From the NCBI GenBank assembly GCA_024640085.1, contig JAHEFR010000023.1, positions 1-42,218 on the forward strand: DNA of 42,218 nt, given 5' to 3'. The translations under genes and the position numbers were made by a program. The notes below the pieces were generated by a model. It did no database searches. It worked only from the letters and a program-made list of their open reading frames with translations, and was not told where the DNA came from. This stretch comes from Gammaproteobacteria bacterium (GTDB lineage Bacteria > Pseudomonadota > Gammaproteobacteria > Steroidobacterales > XN24). Below are positions 6,567 through 15,791 of this stretch, in pieces. Every line of letters begins with the position of its first letter. Within the stretch, counting starts at the first letter, position 1.

Positions 6567-8374
6567 AGCCTACCGATACTTCCAACCCGGATTATTTCCA
6601 CCGGGTCGTAGATTGCCAGTGGGCGTGTCCCGCGCACACCGACGTCCCCGAATACATCCGCCTCATCGCCCAGGGGCGGCTCACCGATGCCTACATGGTC
6701 AATCGGGAGTCCAACGTCTTTCCCGGCATCCTCGGGCGGGTCTGCGACCGGCCTTGCGAACCCGCCTGCCGGCGCGGTCGGGTCGAGGACAAGCCGGTCG
6801 CGATCTGTCGTCTGAAGCGGGTAGCGGCTGACCTGAAACGGGATTTCAAGGACCGCCTGCCGATCATCCCCGCGGCCAAGAACGGAAAACGGGTGGCCTG
6901 TATCGGCGCCGGGCCGGCCTCACTCACCGTCGCCAACGATCTCATGCCCCTTGGCTACGAGGTCACGGTCTTCGAGGCGCTCAGGTCGCCCGGTGGATTG
7001 ATGCGGGCCAATATCCCCGCGTTCCGCCTGCCGGCGGAAGTCCTCGACAACGAAATCGGAGTCATCGTGGGCATGGGCGTCGATCTCCGGTTAGGACACC
7101 GCGTCGACAGTCTCGCCGGCATGCTCGCGGAGGGCTGGGACGCGATCTTCGTGGGCAGTGGCGCACCCCACGGGAAGGACCTGAAATTGCCGGGCCGTGA
7201 CGAATGCGCCGCCAACATCCACATCGGGATCGACTGGCTGGGATCCGTGGCCTTCGAACATATCGACAAGATCGGCGAGAGGGTGCTCATCATCGGCGTG
7301 GGCAACACCGCCATGGACTGCTGCCGGTCCTCCCTGCGTCTCGGCGCCACCGAGGTCAAGGTGATGGCCCGCAAGCCGCGCGATTTCTTCAAGGCCTCGG
7401 AATGGGAACTGGAGGATGCGGAGGAAGAGAACGTCGAGATCATCGTCAATCACTCCCCCACCGAATTCGTGATGGAGGGTGGTCGTCTCGCAGGCATGCG
7501 CTTCGAGATGATGGAGTACGAGCTCGATGACGCCGGGGGTATCGTGAGCCAGCGCGTCACCGGCGAGCGCGTGATCCCCTGTGACGACGTGGTGCTCGCA
7601 ATCGGCCAGGAGAACGCGTTCCCCTGGATCGAACGCGATCTGGGGGTCGAATTCGACAAGTGGGACGTCCCGGTTGTCGACAGTGCCACCTTCCAGTCGA
7701 CTCGTCCTGAGGTCTTCTTCGGCGGCGACTCCGCGTTCGGCCCGAAGAACATCATCTGGGCCGTCGAGCACGGTCACCAGGCGGCCGTATCCATACACAA
7801 ACATTGCCATGGACAGTCAGTGGAGGAACGGTTGCCCGTCACCATGAATCTCTCCAGTCGCAAGATGGGCATCCACGAGTGGTCCTACAAGAACGACTAC
7901 AATCCCGCCGAACGCCGGCTCATGCCGCATGTGAGCCTGGCCGAAAGATTCAAGAAGCTCAATGTCGAGGTGGAACTCGGTTTCACCGCCGAGCAGGCCG
8001 ACGCGGAGGTGCAGCGCTGCCTCAACTGCGACATCCAGACGGTGTTTACCGACCATCTCTGCATCGAGTGCGACGCCTGTATCGACATCTGTCCCACCGA
8101 TTGCCTCACCATCATCCGCAACGCCCCGGAGGACGAGTTGAGACAGCGGCTCAAGGCCCCGGCGGACAATCCGGATCAGCAGTTGTTCGTCTCCGGCCCC
8201 TTGAAGCACACCAGTCGCGTCATGGTCAAGGACGAGAACCTGTGCGTCCATTGCGGTCTGTGCGCCGAGCGCTGTCCGACGGCGGCCTGGGACATGCAGA
8301 AGACCCATTTTGATTTTCCCTACGCCACAGACGAGGATGAGGCATGTCGAAGCCGCAAGCTGCGGAGCGCATAA
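6563..8374 (+). CDS. GltD-like FAD/iron-sulfur subunit of a 2-oxoacid:acceptor oxidoreductase
   Basis: A 603-residue electron-transfer subunit. The N-terminal alpha-helical iron-sulfur region (CQWACPAHTDVPEY; GRVCDRPCEPACRRG) and two dinucleotide-binding domains (IGAGPASL near 115; IIGVGNTAMDC near 245) match the small subunit of glutamate synthase. A C-terminal ferredoxin domain carries two CxxCxxCxxxC sets (CIECDACIDIC near 499; CVHCGLCAERC near 560). The FGGDSAFGP motif completes the FAD site. By context it exchanges electrons between the alpha/beta oxidoreductase encoded next and a soluble carrier, NAD(P) or ferredoxin. The direction is unknown. The last 31 bases overlap the next gene, which indicates a tight operon. 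Confidence 0.88.
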   Translation: MKPTDTSNPDYFHRVVDCQWACPAHTDVPEYIRLIAQGRLTDAYMVNRESNVFPGILGRVCDRPCEPACRRGRVEDKPVAICRLKRVAADLKRDFKDRLPIIPAAKNGKRVACIGAGPASLTVANDLMPLGYEVTVFEALRSPGGLMRANIPAFRLPAEVLDNEIGVIVGMGVDLRLGHRVDSLAGMLAEGWDAIFVGSGAPHGKDLKLPGRDECAANIHIGIDWLGSVAFEHIDKIGERVLIIGVGNTAMDCCRSSLRLGATEVKVMARKPRDFFKASEWELEDAEEENVEIIVNHSPTEFVMEGGRLAGMRFEMMEYELDDAGGIVSQRVTGERVIPCDDVVLAIGQENAFPWIERDLGVEFDKWDVPVVDSATFQSTRPEVFFGGDSAFGPKNIIWAVEHGHQAAVSIHKHCHGQSVEERLPVTMNLSSRKMGIHEWSYKNDYNPAERRLMPHVSLAERFKKLNVEVELGFTAEQADAEVQRCLNCDIQTVFTDHLCIECDACIDICPTDCLTIIRNAPEDELRQRLKAPADNPDQQLFVSGPLKHTSRVMVKDENLCVHCGLCAERCPTAAWDMQKTHFDFPYATDEDEACRSRKLRSA

Positions 8375-10164
8375 ACGACTTCGTCATCAAGCTCGCCAAT
8401 GTCAACGGCACCGGCTCGGCCAGCGCCAACAGCCTGCTGATGAAGTCCATCTTCCGGATGGGCGTGCCGGTGGTAGGGAAGAATTTCTTCCCTTCGAATA
8501 TCCAGGGCCTTCCCACCTGGTACGAGATTCGCCTGAGTCGCGATGGTCACATCTCCCGCTCGGGCGACGTCGACATCATGGTGGCGATGAACGCCGAGAC
8601 CTACGGCCGGGATCTGGCGGAGGTCTCGCCCGGTGGCGTGCTGATCTACGATTCCACGTGGCCGCGCAGCCAGGAGCTCATCCGCGAGGACGTGACAATC
8701 CTCGGCATGCCGCTGGCCAAGATGTGCAACGAGAATTTCGACGGTGTCCGCGGACGGATACTGATGAAGAACGTCGCCTACGTCGGGGCTCTGGTAGCCC
8801 TGCTGAACATCGAACTGGACATCATCAAGGACTTGCTGTCCGAAACATTCTCCAGCAAGCCCCGGCTCGCCGAGGCCAACATGAAGGCCATCCAGCTTGG
8901 CTACGATTACGCGCTGGAGCACTTCCAGTGTCCGCTGCCCCTGCGGGTTAGCCGTATGGACAAGACCGCGGGCCATATCATGATCGACGGCAATTCGGCG
9001 GCCGCGCTGGGCTGCCTTTATGCCGGAGCCACCGTCGGCGCCTGGTATCCGATTACGCCCTCCACATCCCTGATGGACGCGTTCCGTACTTTCTGCGACC
9101 AATATCGCACTGACGAAGAGACAGGCGAGCGCCGATTCTGCGTCGTCCAGGCCGAGGACGAACTGGCAGCGATCGGCATGGTGCTGGGCGCAAACTGGAT
9201 GGGCGCCCGCGCGTTCACCCCGACCAGCGGGCCGGGCGTCTCGTTGATGAGCGAATTTATCGGCTACGGCTACTATGCCGAGGTGCCGGCGGTGATCTTC
9301 GACGTCCAGCGCGTTGGGCCGTCCACCGGGATGCCGACGAGGACGCAGCAGTGCGACATCCTGCTCGCCGCTTATTGCTCTCACGGCGATACGCGTCACC
9401 CGGTGCTGTTCCCTGCCGACCCCCACGAATGCTTCGAAATGGCGGTCAAGGCTTTTGATCTCGCGGAGCGCCTGCAGACTCCTGTTTTCGTGCTGTCGGA
9501 CCTGGATATCGGTATGAACGACTGGATGTGCCCGAAGCTCGAGTGGGACGATGCCTATCGGTGGGACCGCGGCAAGGTGCTCGGCCGGGAGGAGCTGGAG
9601 AAGATGGACCATTTCTGGCGCTATCACGATGCCGACGGGGACGGCATCCCGTACCGGACCTTGCCAGGCGTACACCCTCGAGGCGCCTATTTCACCCGGG
9701 GCTCGGGACATAACGCCCGCGGCGCCTACACCGAGGATTCCGACGAGTACCGGGAGGTCATGGACAGGCTCACGCGAAAATTCGCCACGGCAGCCGAACT
9801 GGTGCCAGGCCCGGTGACCATCGGCAACGGCCGCAGCGATGCGGCCGTGCTCTCCGTCGGTAGTTGTGACGGCGCCGTCCGGGAAGCGCTCTCGATCCTT
9901 TCCGCCGAAGGCGTGAATCTCAGTTATATGAGAGTCAGGGCCTTCCCCTTTTCCGCCGAGGTCCAGGCATTCCTCGACCGCCACGAGCGCGTCTTCGTGG
10001 TCGAGCAGAACCGTGATGCCCAGCTCAGGACCCTGCTCATCGCCGAGACCCGGGTAGATCCCGGAAAACTTGTCCCGGTGCTGCATTACGATGGGCTGCC
10101 CATCGGCTCCGACTGCGTCGTCGGCGCCATCCGGGAGGCCATGGCGACAGGAGCCGCAGCATGA
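8344..10164 (+). CDS. korA: 2-oxoacid:acceptor oxidoreductase, fused gamma-alpha subunit
   Basis: A 606-residue fusion. Residues 1 to about 195 are the gamma domain (NVNGTGSASANSLLMKSIFR; PVVGKNFFPSNIQGLPTW). From about residue 205 comes the alpha domain with the pyrimidine-binding N-terminus (GNSAAALGC, YPITPSTSLMDAF) and the FTPTSGPGVSLMSE segment typical of 2-oxoglutarate/2-oxoacid:ferredoxin oxidoreductases. The C-terminal transketolase-like domain (VSVGSCDGAVREAL, RVRAFPF, VFVVEQNRDAQLRTLL) is complete. With the beta subunit it would decarboxylate a 2-oxoacid to its acyl-CoA and reduce ferredoxin, or run in reverse. The gamma-alpha fusion is standard for two-subunit KorAB enzymes. The substrate is most likely 2-oxoglutarate by family, but this is inferred. 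Confidence 0.88.
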   Translation: MSKPQAAERINDFVIKLANVNGTGSASANSLLMKSIFRMGVPVVGKNFFPSNIQGLPTWYEIRLSRDGHISRSGDVDIMVAMNAETYGRDLAEVSPGGVLIYDSTWPRSQELIREDVTILGMPLAKMCNENFDGVRGRILMKNVAYVGALVALLNIELDIIKDLLSETFSSKPRLAEANMKAIQLGYDYALEHFQCPLPLRVSRMDKTAGHIMIDGNSAAALGCLYAGATVGAWYPITPSTSLMDAFRTFCDQYRTDEETGERRFCVVQAEDELAAIGMVLGANWMGARAFTPTSGPGVSLMSEFIGYGYYAEVPAVIFDVQRVGPSTGMPTRTQQCDILLAAYCSHGDTRHPVLFPADPHECFEMAVKAFDLAERLQTPVFVLSDLDIGMNDWMCPKLEWDDAYRWDRGKVLGREELEKMDHFWRYHDADGDGIPYRTLPGVHPRGAYFTRGSGHNARGAYTEDSDEYREVMDRLTRKFATAAELVPGPVTIGNGRSDAAVLSVGSCDGAVREALSILSAEGVNLSYMRVRAFPFSAEVQAFLDRHERVFVVEQNRDAQLRTLLIAETRVDPGKLVPVLHYDGLPIGSDCVVGAIREAMATGAAA

Positions 10165-11216
10165 GTTACATGCGCAAGCCGAAGATCGTCCATCCGGGGC
10201 TCAAGAAGAATGCCCTGGGCCTGACCAGGCGTGATTACGAGGGGGCAATGTCCACCCTGTGCGCCGGGTGCGGTCACGATTCCATCACCGCCGGGATCAT
10301 CCAGGCATGTTTCGAGCTGTCCGTCGAGCCTCACCGGGTCGCGAAAGTGAGCGGTATCGGCTGTTCCTCGAAGACGCCGGCCTACTTTCTGAGCGCGTCC
10401 CACGGATTCAATGCGGTCCACGGCAGGATGCCGGCCGTGGCCACGGGGGCTAACGCCGCCAATCCGGACCTGTACTACATCGGCGTGTCCGGCGACGGCG
10501 ATTCCCTGTCCATCGGTCTGGGACAGTTCTGTCACGCCATGCGCCGCAACCTAGACATGCTCTATATCATCGAGAACAATGGCGTCTATGGTCTGACAAA
10601 GGGGCAGTTCTCCGCCTCCGCCGACGTGGGCACCAAGGCCAAGAAGGGCGAGACCAACGAGCAGCCGCCCATCGATCCGGTACTTACCGCCCTGGCCCTC
10701 GGCAGTACTTTCGTGGCGCGGAGTTTCTCCGGGGACAAGGAGCAGCTCGTGCCGCTGATCAAGGCCGGGCTCAAGCACAAGGGCTTCGCCCTCATCGATG
10801 TGCTGTCACCCTGCGTGACCTTCAACGATCACGAGGATTCGACCAAGAGTTACGCCTTCACGCGGCAGCACTATCATCCCGCGCTGGAAGCCGATTTCGT
10901 CCAGCCAGCCGATGAAATAATGGCCGACTACGACGCCGGCGCCGCCATCGAGATCGATCTCCACGACGGCAGCCGCATCATGCTGCGGAAGACCGCGCCG
11001 GATTATGATGCCCAGAACCGCGGGCTGGCCTTCGCCTATATCAAGGACAAGCTGAGGCTGGGTGAATACCTCACCGGGCTATTGTTCGTCGATGAGGACG
11101 GGCGCGACATGCATGCGGTCAACCAGACCGTGAGCCAGCCGCTCAACAGCCTCGATTGGGACGCGGTCTGCCCGGGGTCGTCAGCCATGCCAGGGATTCT
11201 GAGTCGTTACTCCTGA
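10161..11216 (+). CDS. korB: 2-oxoacid:acceptor oxidoreductase, beta (TPP-binding) subunit
   Basis: A 351-residue catalytic subunit. CAGCGHDSI near residue 31 and the Cys in GIGCSSKTP are the family's cluster ligands. The thiamine diphosphate/Mg motif is GDGDSLSIGLGQF followed by ENNGVYGLTKGQ. The C-terminal part (LIDVLSPCVTFND) ends the core and is followed by an extension typical of KorB. It overlaps the alpha gene by four bases (ATGA), so the two chains are translationally coupled. It converges on the AlaX gene, whose stop is five bases away, with no obvious terminator between. Confidence 0.88.
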   Translation: MSYMRKPKIVHPGLKKNALGLTRRDYEGAMSTLCAGCGHDSITAGIIQACFELSVEPHRVAKVSGIGCSSKTPAYFLSASHGFNAVHGRMPAVATGANAANPDLYYIGVSGDGDSLSIGLGQFCHAMRRNLDMLYIIENNGVYGLTKGQFSASADVGTKAKKGETNEQPPIDPVLTALALGSTFVARSFSGDKEQLVPLIKAGLKHKGFALIDVLSPCVTFNDHEDSTKSYAFTRQHYHPALEADFVQPADEIMADYDAGAAIEIDLHDGSRIMLRKTAPDYDAQNRGLAFAYIKDKLRLGEYLTGLLFVDEDGRDMHAVNQTVSQPLNSLDWDAVCPGSSAMPGILSRYS

Positions 11217-11220
11217 CGCA

Positions 11221-11922
11221 TCAGGTCTCGGCGAACTCGACATAGACGCGCCGGTTGCGGCGCCCCTTCTTCTCGATCTTCGCGATCCGGACCGGACCGA
11301 TCTCGCCGGTTGCCCGGACATGAGTCCCGCCACAGGGCTGGAGATCGAGCCCCGGTATCTGCAGCAACCGGATTCGACCTGCTCCCCTTGGCGGGCGCAC
11401 CGACAGGGTCCGGATCAGTTCGGGCCGGGCATCCAGCTCTTCCTCGTCTATCCAGAATGACGAGACCGGGTGATCGGCAGCGATCAGCCCGTTGAGGGCA
11501 TTCTCCACGCCCGCTCTGTCCGGGGAGTCGGGGAGATCGAAGTCAAGCCGACTGCGGTCGGCAGTGATGTTTCCCCCGGTGACGCCGTAGGGGAGGGCGA
11601 CCCCCAGCAGGTGGAGGGCGGTGTGCATCTTCATGTGGGCGTACCGGCGCGGCCAGTCGATCAAAGCGTGGACCTCCGAGTCCCTCGCCGGGAGATTCGG
11701 ACCCTCCGCCAGGTGGACGATGCGGCCGTCCCCACCATGGATCGTATCGACGATACGGACCTCCGCATCCCCCTGGATCAGCCGCCCGGTGTCACCGGGT
11801 TGACCACCGCCGCGCGGGTAGAAGACGGTCCGATCCAGGATGATTCCGTCGGACCCGGCCTCGATTACGGTGGCAGCGCACCGTTCCAGGTACGCGTCCT
11901 CAAGGTAGATTCTGTCTGTCAT
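11221..11922 (-). CDS. AlaX-type alanyl-tRNA editing protein
   Basis: A 233-residue free-standing editing domain that removes Ser or Gly from mischarged tRNA-Ala. The zinc ligands are in HTALH and CGGTH, the two hallmark motifs of the AlaRS editing domain and AlaX. YPRGGGQPGDTG is the conserved N-terminal substrate loop. I chose the ATG at 11922 (MTDRIYLED), because relatives start just before this strand and AGG sits five bases upstream. A start at 11937, five codons longer, has no ribosome binding site. It lies last in a minus-strand run after the glutathione transferase. Confidence 0.87.
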   Translation of the reverse strand: MTDRIYLEDAYLERCAATVIEAGSDGIILDRTVFYPRGGGQPGDTGRLIQGDAEVRIVDTIHGGDGRIVHLAEGPNLPARDSEVHALIDWPRRYAHMKMHTALHLLGVALPYGVTGGNITADRSRLDFDLPDSPDRAGVENALNGLIAADHPVSSFWIDEEELDARPELIRTLSVRPPRGAGRIRLLQIPGLDLQPCGGTHVRATGEIGPVRIAKIEKKGRRNRRVYVEFAET

Positions 11923-11952
11923 CAGTGCCTGGGCCATTGGAGTCAGCAGGCT

Positions 11953-12603
11953 CTATGCTTTTGCCGGGCCCGCAAGAAAGCGCTCGACCATGGGGCGTGC
12001 GTCGGCGGCGACCCGCTCGAAGGATGGCCTGGCGGCCAGATTCTCCCAGTACTCCACGATGGCCGGATGGTCATCGAACGGATGCACCCACGGCGCGTAG
12101 AACAACGCAGGCGCGGCGGCACAGTCGGCAAGAGTGAACTCGTCGCCCGCCGCCCAGCGTCGATGGGCGAGATTGTTGTCCAGAATGCCGTACATGGCGT
12201 CTATCCTCATGGCCGACCGCTCCAGCAGGGCGGCGTCGCGCGCTTGCTCCGGCTTGCGCCGCTCGAACAGGAGCCCGGCGATCTGGTCGTTGAGGTAGTG
12301 GTCCATGAGCCGGTCCTGCAGTCGCACCTCCAGGGCCGCATCGGGGTCCTCCGGCACCAGTTTTGGCCCCTCGGAGCTCAAACGGTCTACGAACTCGACA
12401 ATGATGCTGGCCTCCGGGATACGGCGGCCGTCATCGAGTTCAAGCAGCGGGATCTTGCCGAGGGGCCAGATGCGGCGGTAAGCATCCCAGGAGCCGGCAT
12501 CCATCGGGTTGACGAACTCTGGCTCGAATGCGACGCCCTTTTCGTAGAGAGCCATCAGCGCCTTCATGCAGTATGTGGAGAGCGGAGCGTAAAAGAGTTT
12601 CAT
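11953..12603 (-). CDS. Glutathione S-transferase family protein
   Basis: A 216-residue cytosolic GST. The N-terminal thioredoxin-like domain opens MKLFYAPLSTYCMKALMAL, where the Ser or Cys near residues 9-12 would activate glutathione. The cis-Pro is in GKIPLLELDDGRRI, and the Glu-Ser equivalent is PEASIIVEFVD. The all-helical C-terminal domain contains WAAGDEFTLADCAAAPAL, the GST N-capping motif. The ATG overlaps the stop of the DUF2914 membrane gene (ATGA), so the two are co-translated. The longer frame upstream of this ATG is a read-through of that neighbour. The substrate is unknown. Confidence 0.87.
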   Translation of the reverse strand: MKLFYAPLSTYCMKALMALYEKGVAFEPEFVNPMDAGSWDAYRRIWPLGKIPLLELDDGRRIPEASIIVEFVDRLSSEGPKLVPEDPDAALEVRLQDRLMDHYLNDQIAGLLFERRKPEQARDAALLERSAMRIDAMYGILDNNLAHRRWAAGDEFTLADCAAAPALFYAPWVHPFDDHPAIVEYWENLAARPSFERVAADARPMVERFLAGPAKA

Positions 12604-13820
12604 GGCGCCTCGATCCTCGCCTCGAAAGAAAGTGCGTCGATTTCCCGGCCACCGTCGTCGACGACCACCGCTCGCCACTGGCCGGGGCCAATGGTCTTGC
12701 TGGAATACACCCTCCAGTGACCGCTACCGCCGATGACGAAGGGGATCGTTGCCACCGTGTCGCCCTCCAGTTCCCAGCGGTGTTCGATGCGATCGCCGGG
12801 GCGGCCCTGGAGTTCGGTAAAGAAGTAGATCGTCAGGATCTCGTCAGCGGGAAGAGACACCTCGTCGATCACCAGGCCCACAGGTTCCCGATCCACGATC
12901 TCCATGGCAAGCGCCGCCCGGGGAACCTCGACGGCGGCGGAATCGCCCCCCGGCTCTACTGCACTGGCGGCCACGTCATCAGGGGGAGGGGCCCTGTCAC
13001 CCACGCCCGGGTCGCCTCGGGATTCGTCCGCTGCCCTCGCCGCCGGTGGCTCGTGCGTGGTTACCATGCCTTCGCTTTCGGAAGGGACCTGCGGCGGAGC
13101 CGGCAGGGCTGTTGCCTCTACGGGGGCGGGCGCCGGCGTCTGGATTACCGGGCCAGGCGAGGCTTGACCGGTTGGGTTTGGGGGCTCGACGCTTTCCGGC
13201 TGCCCGGCAGGGGACGCAATGGTCTCCGTGGACGTCGGTTCCTGTCCAGGCTGCGCCGATGAGTCGCCGGCGGAATTGTCAGGCGATCCCGACGCCTCGT
13301 CATCGATACCGGTCTCCGGGCCTACTGCGACCTGTTCGGGCGCGTTGCCATCTCCGTCCGTCATTCCGGGGTGCGTCGCGGCTCCGGCACGGACATCCTT
13401 GACCCCCTCCTCAGCCGAACCAGGCGATGATGGCACCGCTACGACGATCGCCGCGGGTTCCTCGTCTCCCGGGCCGATCAGGAACCAGGTCGCGCCGGAG
13501 GCAAGTAGCGCCGTCAGCAGACCGAAGAGGAAGTGACGCAGCCCCCGGCGCACCGGGCGCGGCGGCTGCCGGGTCTCCATGGAGTCCACCTCGGCGATCC
13601 GCCGGCTCTGCTCTAGGGCCTCAAGCGCGGCAGGATAGCCTGTCTCCGGGAACAGTCCGATCGTCCTCCTCCGCACGAAGTCGTCGCATGGATACACGTG
13701 CACCCAAGCCTTGACGCCGTTGGGGAACACGCTGAAAACCAGCTGGTCGGCCACCGGCGTGTCATATCGGCGGTCGCGTGGCGGGAGATCCCGGAAGTAG
13801 TCATCGCTGAACTGAGGCAT
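12600..13820 (-). CDS. Membrane protein: N-terminal integrase-arm-like domain, one TM helix, periplasmic DUF2914
   Basis: A 406-residue protein with three parts. Residues about 15-78 (VADQLVFSVFPNGVKAWVHV, RRRTIGLFPETGYPAALEAL, QSRRI) follow the pattern of the arm-type DNA-binding domain of tyrosine integrases (DUF4102): PNG, Trp, Tyr, basic-T-h-G-x-aPE, Ala, R+I. A single membrane helix spans about residues 96-115 with Arg before it, placing the N-terminus in the cytoplasm. A roughly 180-residue Pro/Ala/Glu-rich linker leads to DUF2914 at about 300-403 (MEIVDREPV, IYFFTEL, IEHRWE, GHWRVYSSKT, GQWRAVVVD). The layout recalls ToxR/CadC-type membrane regulators, but no catalytic or regulatory activity is shown. 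GGAG before the ATG supports the start. Confidence 0.8.
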   Translation of the reverse strand: MPQFSDDYFRDLPPRDRRYDTPVADQLVFSVFPNGVKAWVHVYPCDDFVRRRTIGLFPETGYPAALEALEQSRRIAEVDSMETRQPPRPVRRGLRHFLFGLLTALLASGATWFLIGPGDEEPAAIVVAVPSSPGSAEEGVKDVRAGAATHPGMTDGDGNAPEQVAVGPETGIDDEASGSPDNSAGDSSAQPGQEPTSTETIASPAGQPESVEPPNPTGQASPGPVIQTPAPAPVEATALPAPPQVPSESEGMVTTHEPPAARAADESRGDPGVGDRAPPPDDVAASAVEPGGDSAAVEVPRAALAMEIVDREPVGLVIDEVSLPADEILTIYFFTELQGRPGDRIEHRWELEGDTVATIPFVIGGSGHWRVYSSKTIGPGQWRAVVVDDGGREIDALSFEARIEAP

Positions 13821-13888
13821 GAGGCTCCAGATAGGCGCCCGGCTGGCGGGTGGAACACGGTACCGGGAGACTGGACTGCATGTAAACC

Positions 13889-15685
13889 TCAGGGAAGTCG
13901 GCCGGCATCGCGGTCACGCTCCACCGACCGGTGCTCGTCGGCGTCGAACAGGTCTGCGAGTTCGCGCCAGGCCGCCTCGGCGGACTGCAGCACGGATTTC
14001 TCGTCGTGCAGAACCGTGGCCTCGGTTCGCAACAGCCGCTCGTCGGCCTGGCGGAATCTCTCGATCGTCTCCCTGGCCCGGTCCGGGGTGTCGCCCATTT
14101 CGCGGAGCATGGCTGCAGCCATCTCGAGACTCGAGACAAACGCCTCCCGGATAATGTAATCCACCCCGAGATTCATGAGCAGGTGGGCGTGGTGCCGGTT
14201 CCGTGCCCGGGCGTAGATCTTCAGCCCCGGGAAATTCTTCTTCAGCATTTCCACGATCCTTATGGACTCCCTCGCATCCTGGACTGCGACCACGAAGACC
14301 CTTGCCCGATCGGCGTGGGCAGCGCGCATCAGGTTCGGGTCGGTGACATTGCCGTAATAGACCGACGCGTTGAAATGTCGCATGAAGTCGACCTGCGCTG
14401 CGTCGGATTCGATGGCGGTGAAGGGGATGCGGCGCACGTGCAGGATCCGGGCGACGATCTGTCCGAAGCGGCCCATGCCGGCGATGATCACGTCGTGGTC
14501 GTCGGTCTGGATCTCGTCGTACTCCCGTGCCGGGGCGTCAGGCGCGGCGCCTCGGGCGAGACGTTCGCCGAAGGTGACCAGGAAGGGGGTCAGCAGCATG
14601 GTCAGTGTCACGACCATGATCAGCAGCGCGGCCAGATCTTTCGGCATGGCGCCGGCGGCAATCGCCGCGGCGAAGATCACAAACGCAAATTCTCCGCCCT
14701 GGGAAAGAGTGAAGGCGATCCGAAGGGGCGCGGTGCCCGGAACCCGGAAGATCCGGCCCAGACCCCACAAGACAATCCCCTTGCCGGCCAATAGCGAGGC
14801 GGTGATCGCCAGCAACGCGACGGGCCTTTCCAACACGAGACCCAGGTTGGCGGCCATGCCCACGGAGACGAAGAACAGACCGAGGAGCAGGCCTTTGAAC
14901 GGTTCGATCTCGGCCTCCAGCTGGTGGCGGAATTCGGAATCGGCCAGGAGCACGCCGGCCAGGAACGCCCCCAGGGCCATGGAAACGCCCGCCGTGTACA
15001 TGATGTAGGCAGACCCCGTGACAACCAGCAGCGCCGCGGCGGTGAAGATCTCGTGACCGCCGAGGGCGGCCACGACCCGGAATGCCGGTCGGAGGAGATA
15101 ACGGCCGCCGAGGATCAGCGCGCCAATCACGGCGACCGACAGGAGGCCCTGGGCCAGGACGTTATCGGTGGCCCCGCTCCCGGACCCGAGCAGGGGGATA
15201 ATCGCGAGGATAGGGATGGCCGCCAGATCCTGGAAGAGCAGGATGCCAAAAGCGGCGCGCCCGTGCTGGGCGTTGAGTTCCTTCTTTTCCGCAAGAATTT
15301 GGAGGACGAATGCCGTGGAAGACAGGGCGAGCCCCAGACCGACCACCACCGCGATCCTCGTCTCCAGCCCTGCCCACACACCGACGGCGGCGATCAGGAC
15401 GGTGGTGACGACCACCTGGGCGGTGCCCAGGCCGAAGACGGATCTGCGCATCACCCGGAGCCGCGACGGCTTCAGCTCCAGTCCGATGATGAACAGCAGC
15501 AGGACGACGCCGAATTCGGCCATGTGCATGATACGGTCCACGTCGTCCACCAAGGCCAGCCCGAAGGGCCCGAGGGCGATGCCGGCGGCGAGATAGCCCA
15601 GCACGGATCCGAAGCCGAAGCGCCGGAACAGCGGTACGGCGATACATACGGCGACGAGAAAGGTCACAAGTTCGGCTAGCGTCAT
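13889..15685 (-). CDS. Monovalent cation:proton antiporter-2 (KefB/KefC-like) with TrkA-N domain
   Basis: A 598-residue inner-membrane potassium/proton antiporter. Twelve to thirteen hydrophobic segments cover residues 1-380, including the conserved GFGSVLGYLAAG and FGVVLLLFIIGLEL helices, LSSTAFVLQIL and the FQDLAAIPIL discontinuous helix. A cytoplasmic Rossmann RCK/TrkA-N domain follows (IIAGMGRFGQIVARIL, DPNLMRAAHADRARVFVVA). In KefB/KefC this domain binds glutathione adducts and NADH, which gate K+ efflux during electrophile stress. The ATG at 15685 has AGGGA seven bases upstream and is preferred to the start six codons earlier. It is divergent from the DUF4097 gene. Confidence 0.87.
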   Translation of the reverse strand: MTLAELVTFLVAVCIAVPLFRRFGFGSVLGYLAAGIALGPFGLALVDDVDRIMHMAEFGVVLLLFIIGLELKPSRLRVMRRSVFGLGTAQVVVTTVLIAAVGVWAGLETRIAVVVGLGLALSSTAFVLQILAEKKELNAQHGRAAFGILLFQDLAAIPILAIIPLLGSGSGATDNVLAQGLLSVAVIGALILGGRYLLRPAFRVVAALGGHEIFTAAALLVVTGSAYIMYTAGVSMALGAFLAGVLLADSEFRHQLEAEIEPFKGLLLGLFFVSVGMAANLGLVLERPVALLAITASLLAGKGIVLWGLGRIFRVPGTAPLRIAFTLSQGGEFAFVIFAAAIAAGAMPKDLAALLIMVVTLTMLLTPFLVTFGERLARGAAPDAPAREYDEIQTDDHDVIIAGMGRFGQIVARILHVRRIPFTAIESDAAQVDFMRHFNASVYYGNVTDPNLMRAAHADRARVFVVAVQDARESIRIVEMLKKNFPGLKIYARARNRHHAHLLMNLGVDYIIREAFVSSLEMAAAMLREMGDTPDRARETIERFRQADERLLRTEATVLHDEKSVLQSAEAAWRELADLFDADEHRSVERDRDAGRLP

Positions 15686-15791
15686 GCTCGGATCCCTGGC
15701 CACGGCTGGAGGAGAGCTAGCTTATCGATTTAAACCCGGGCTTTCCCGTGGGCGTCTCATTGAGGCGGTGGTTGAATTTATCGGAGCGAAC

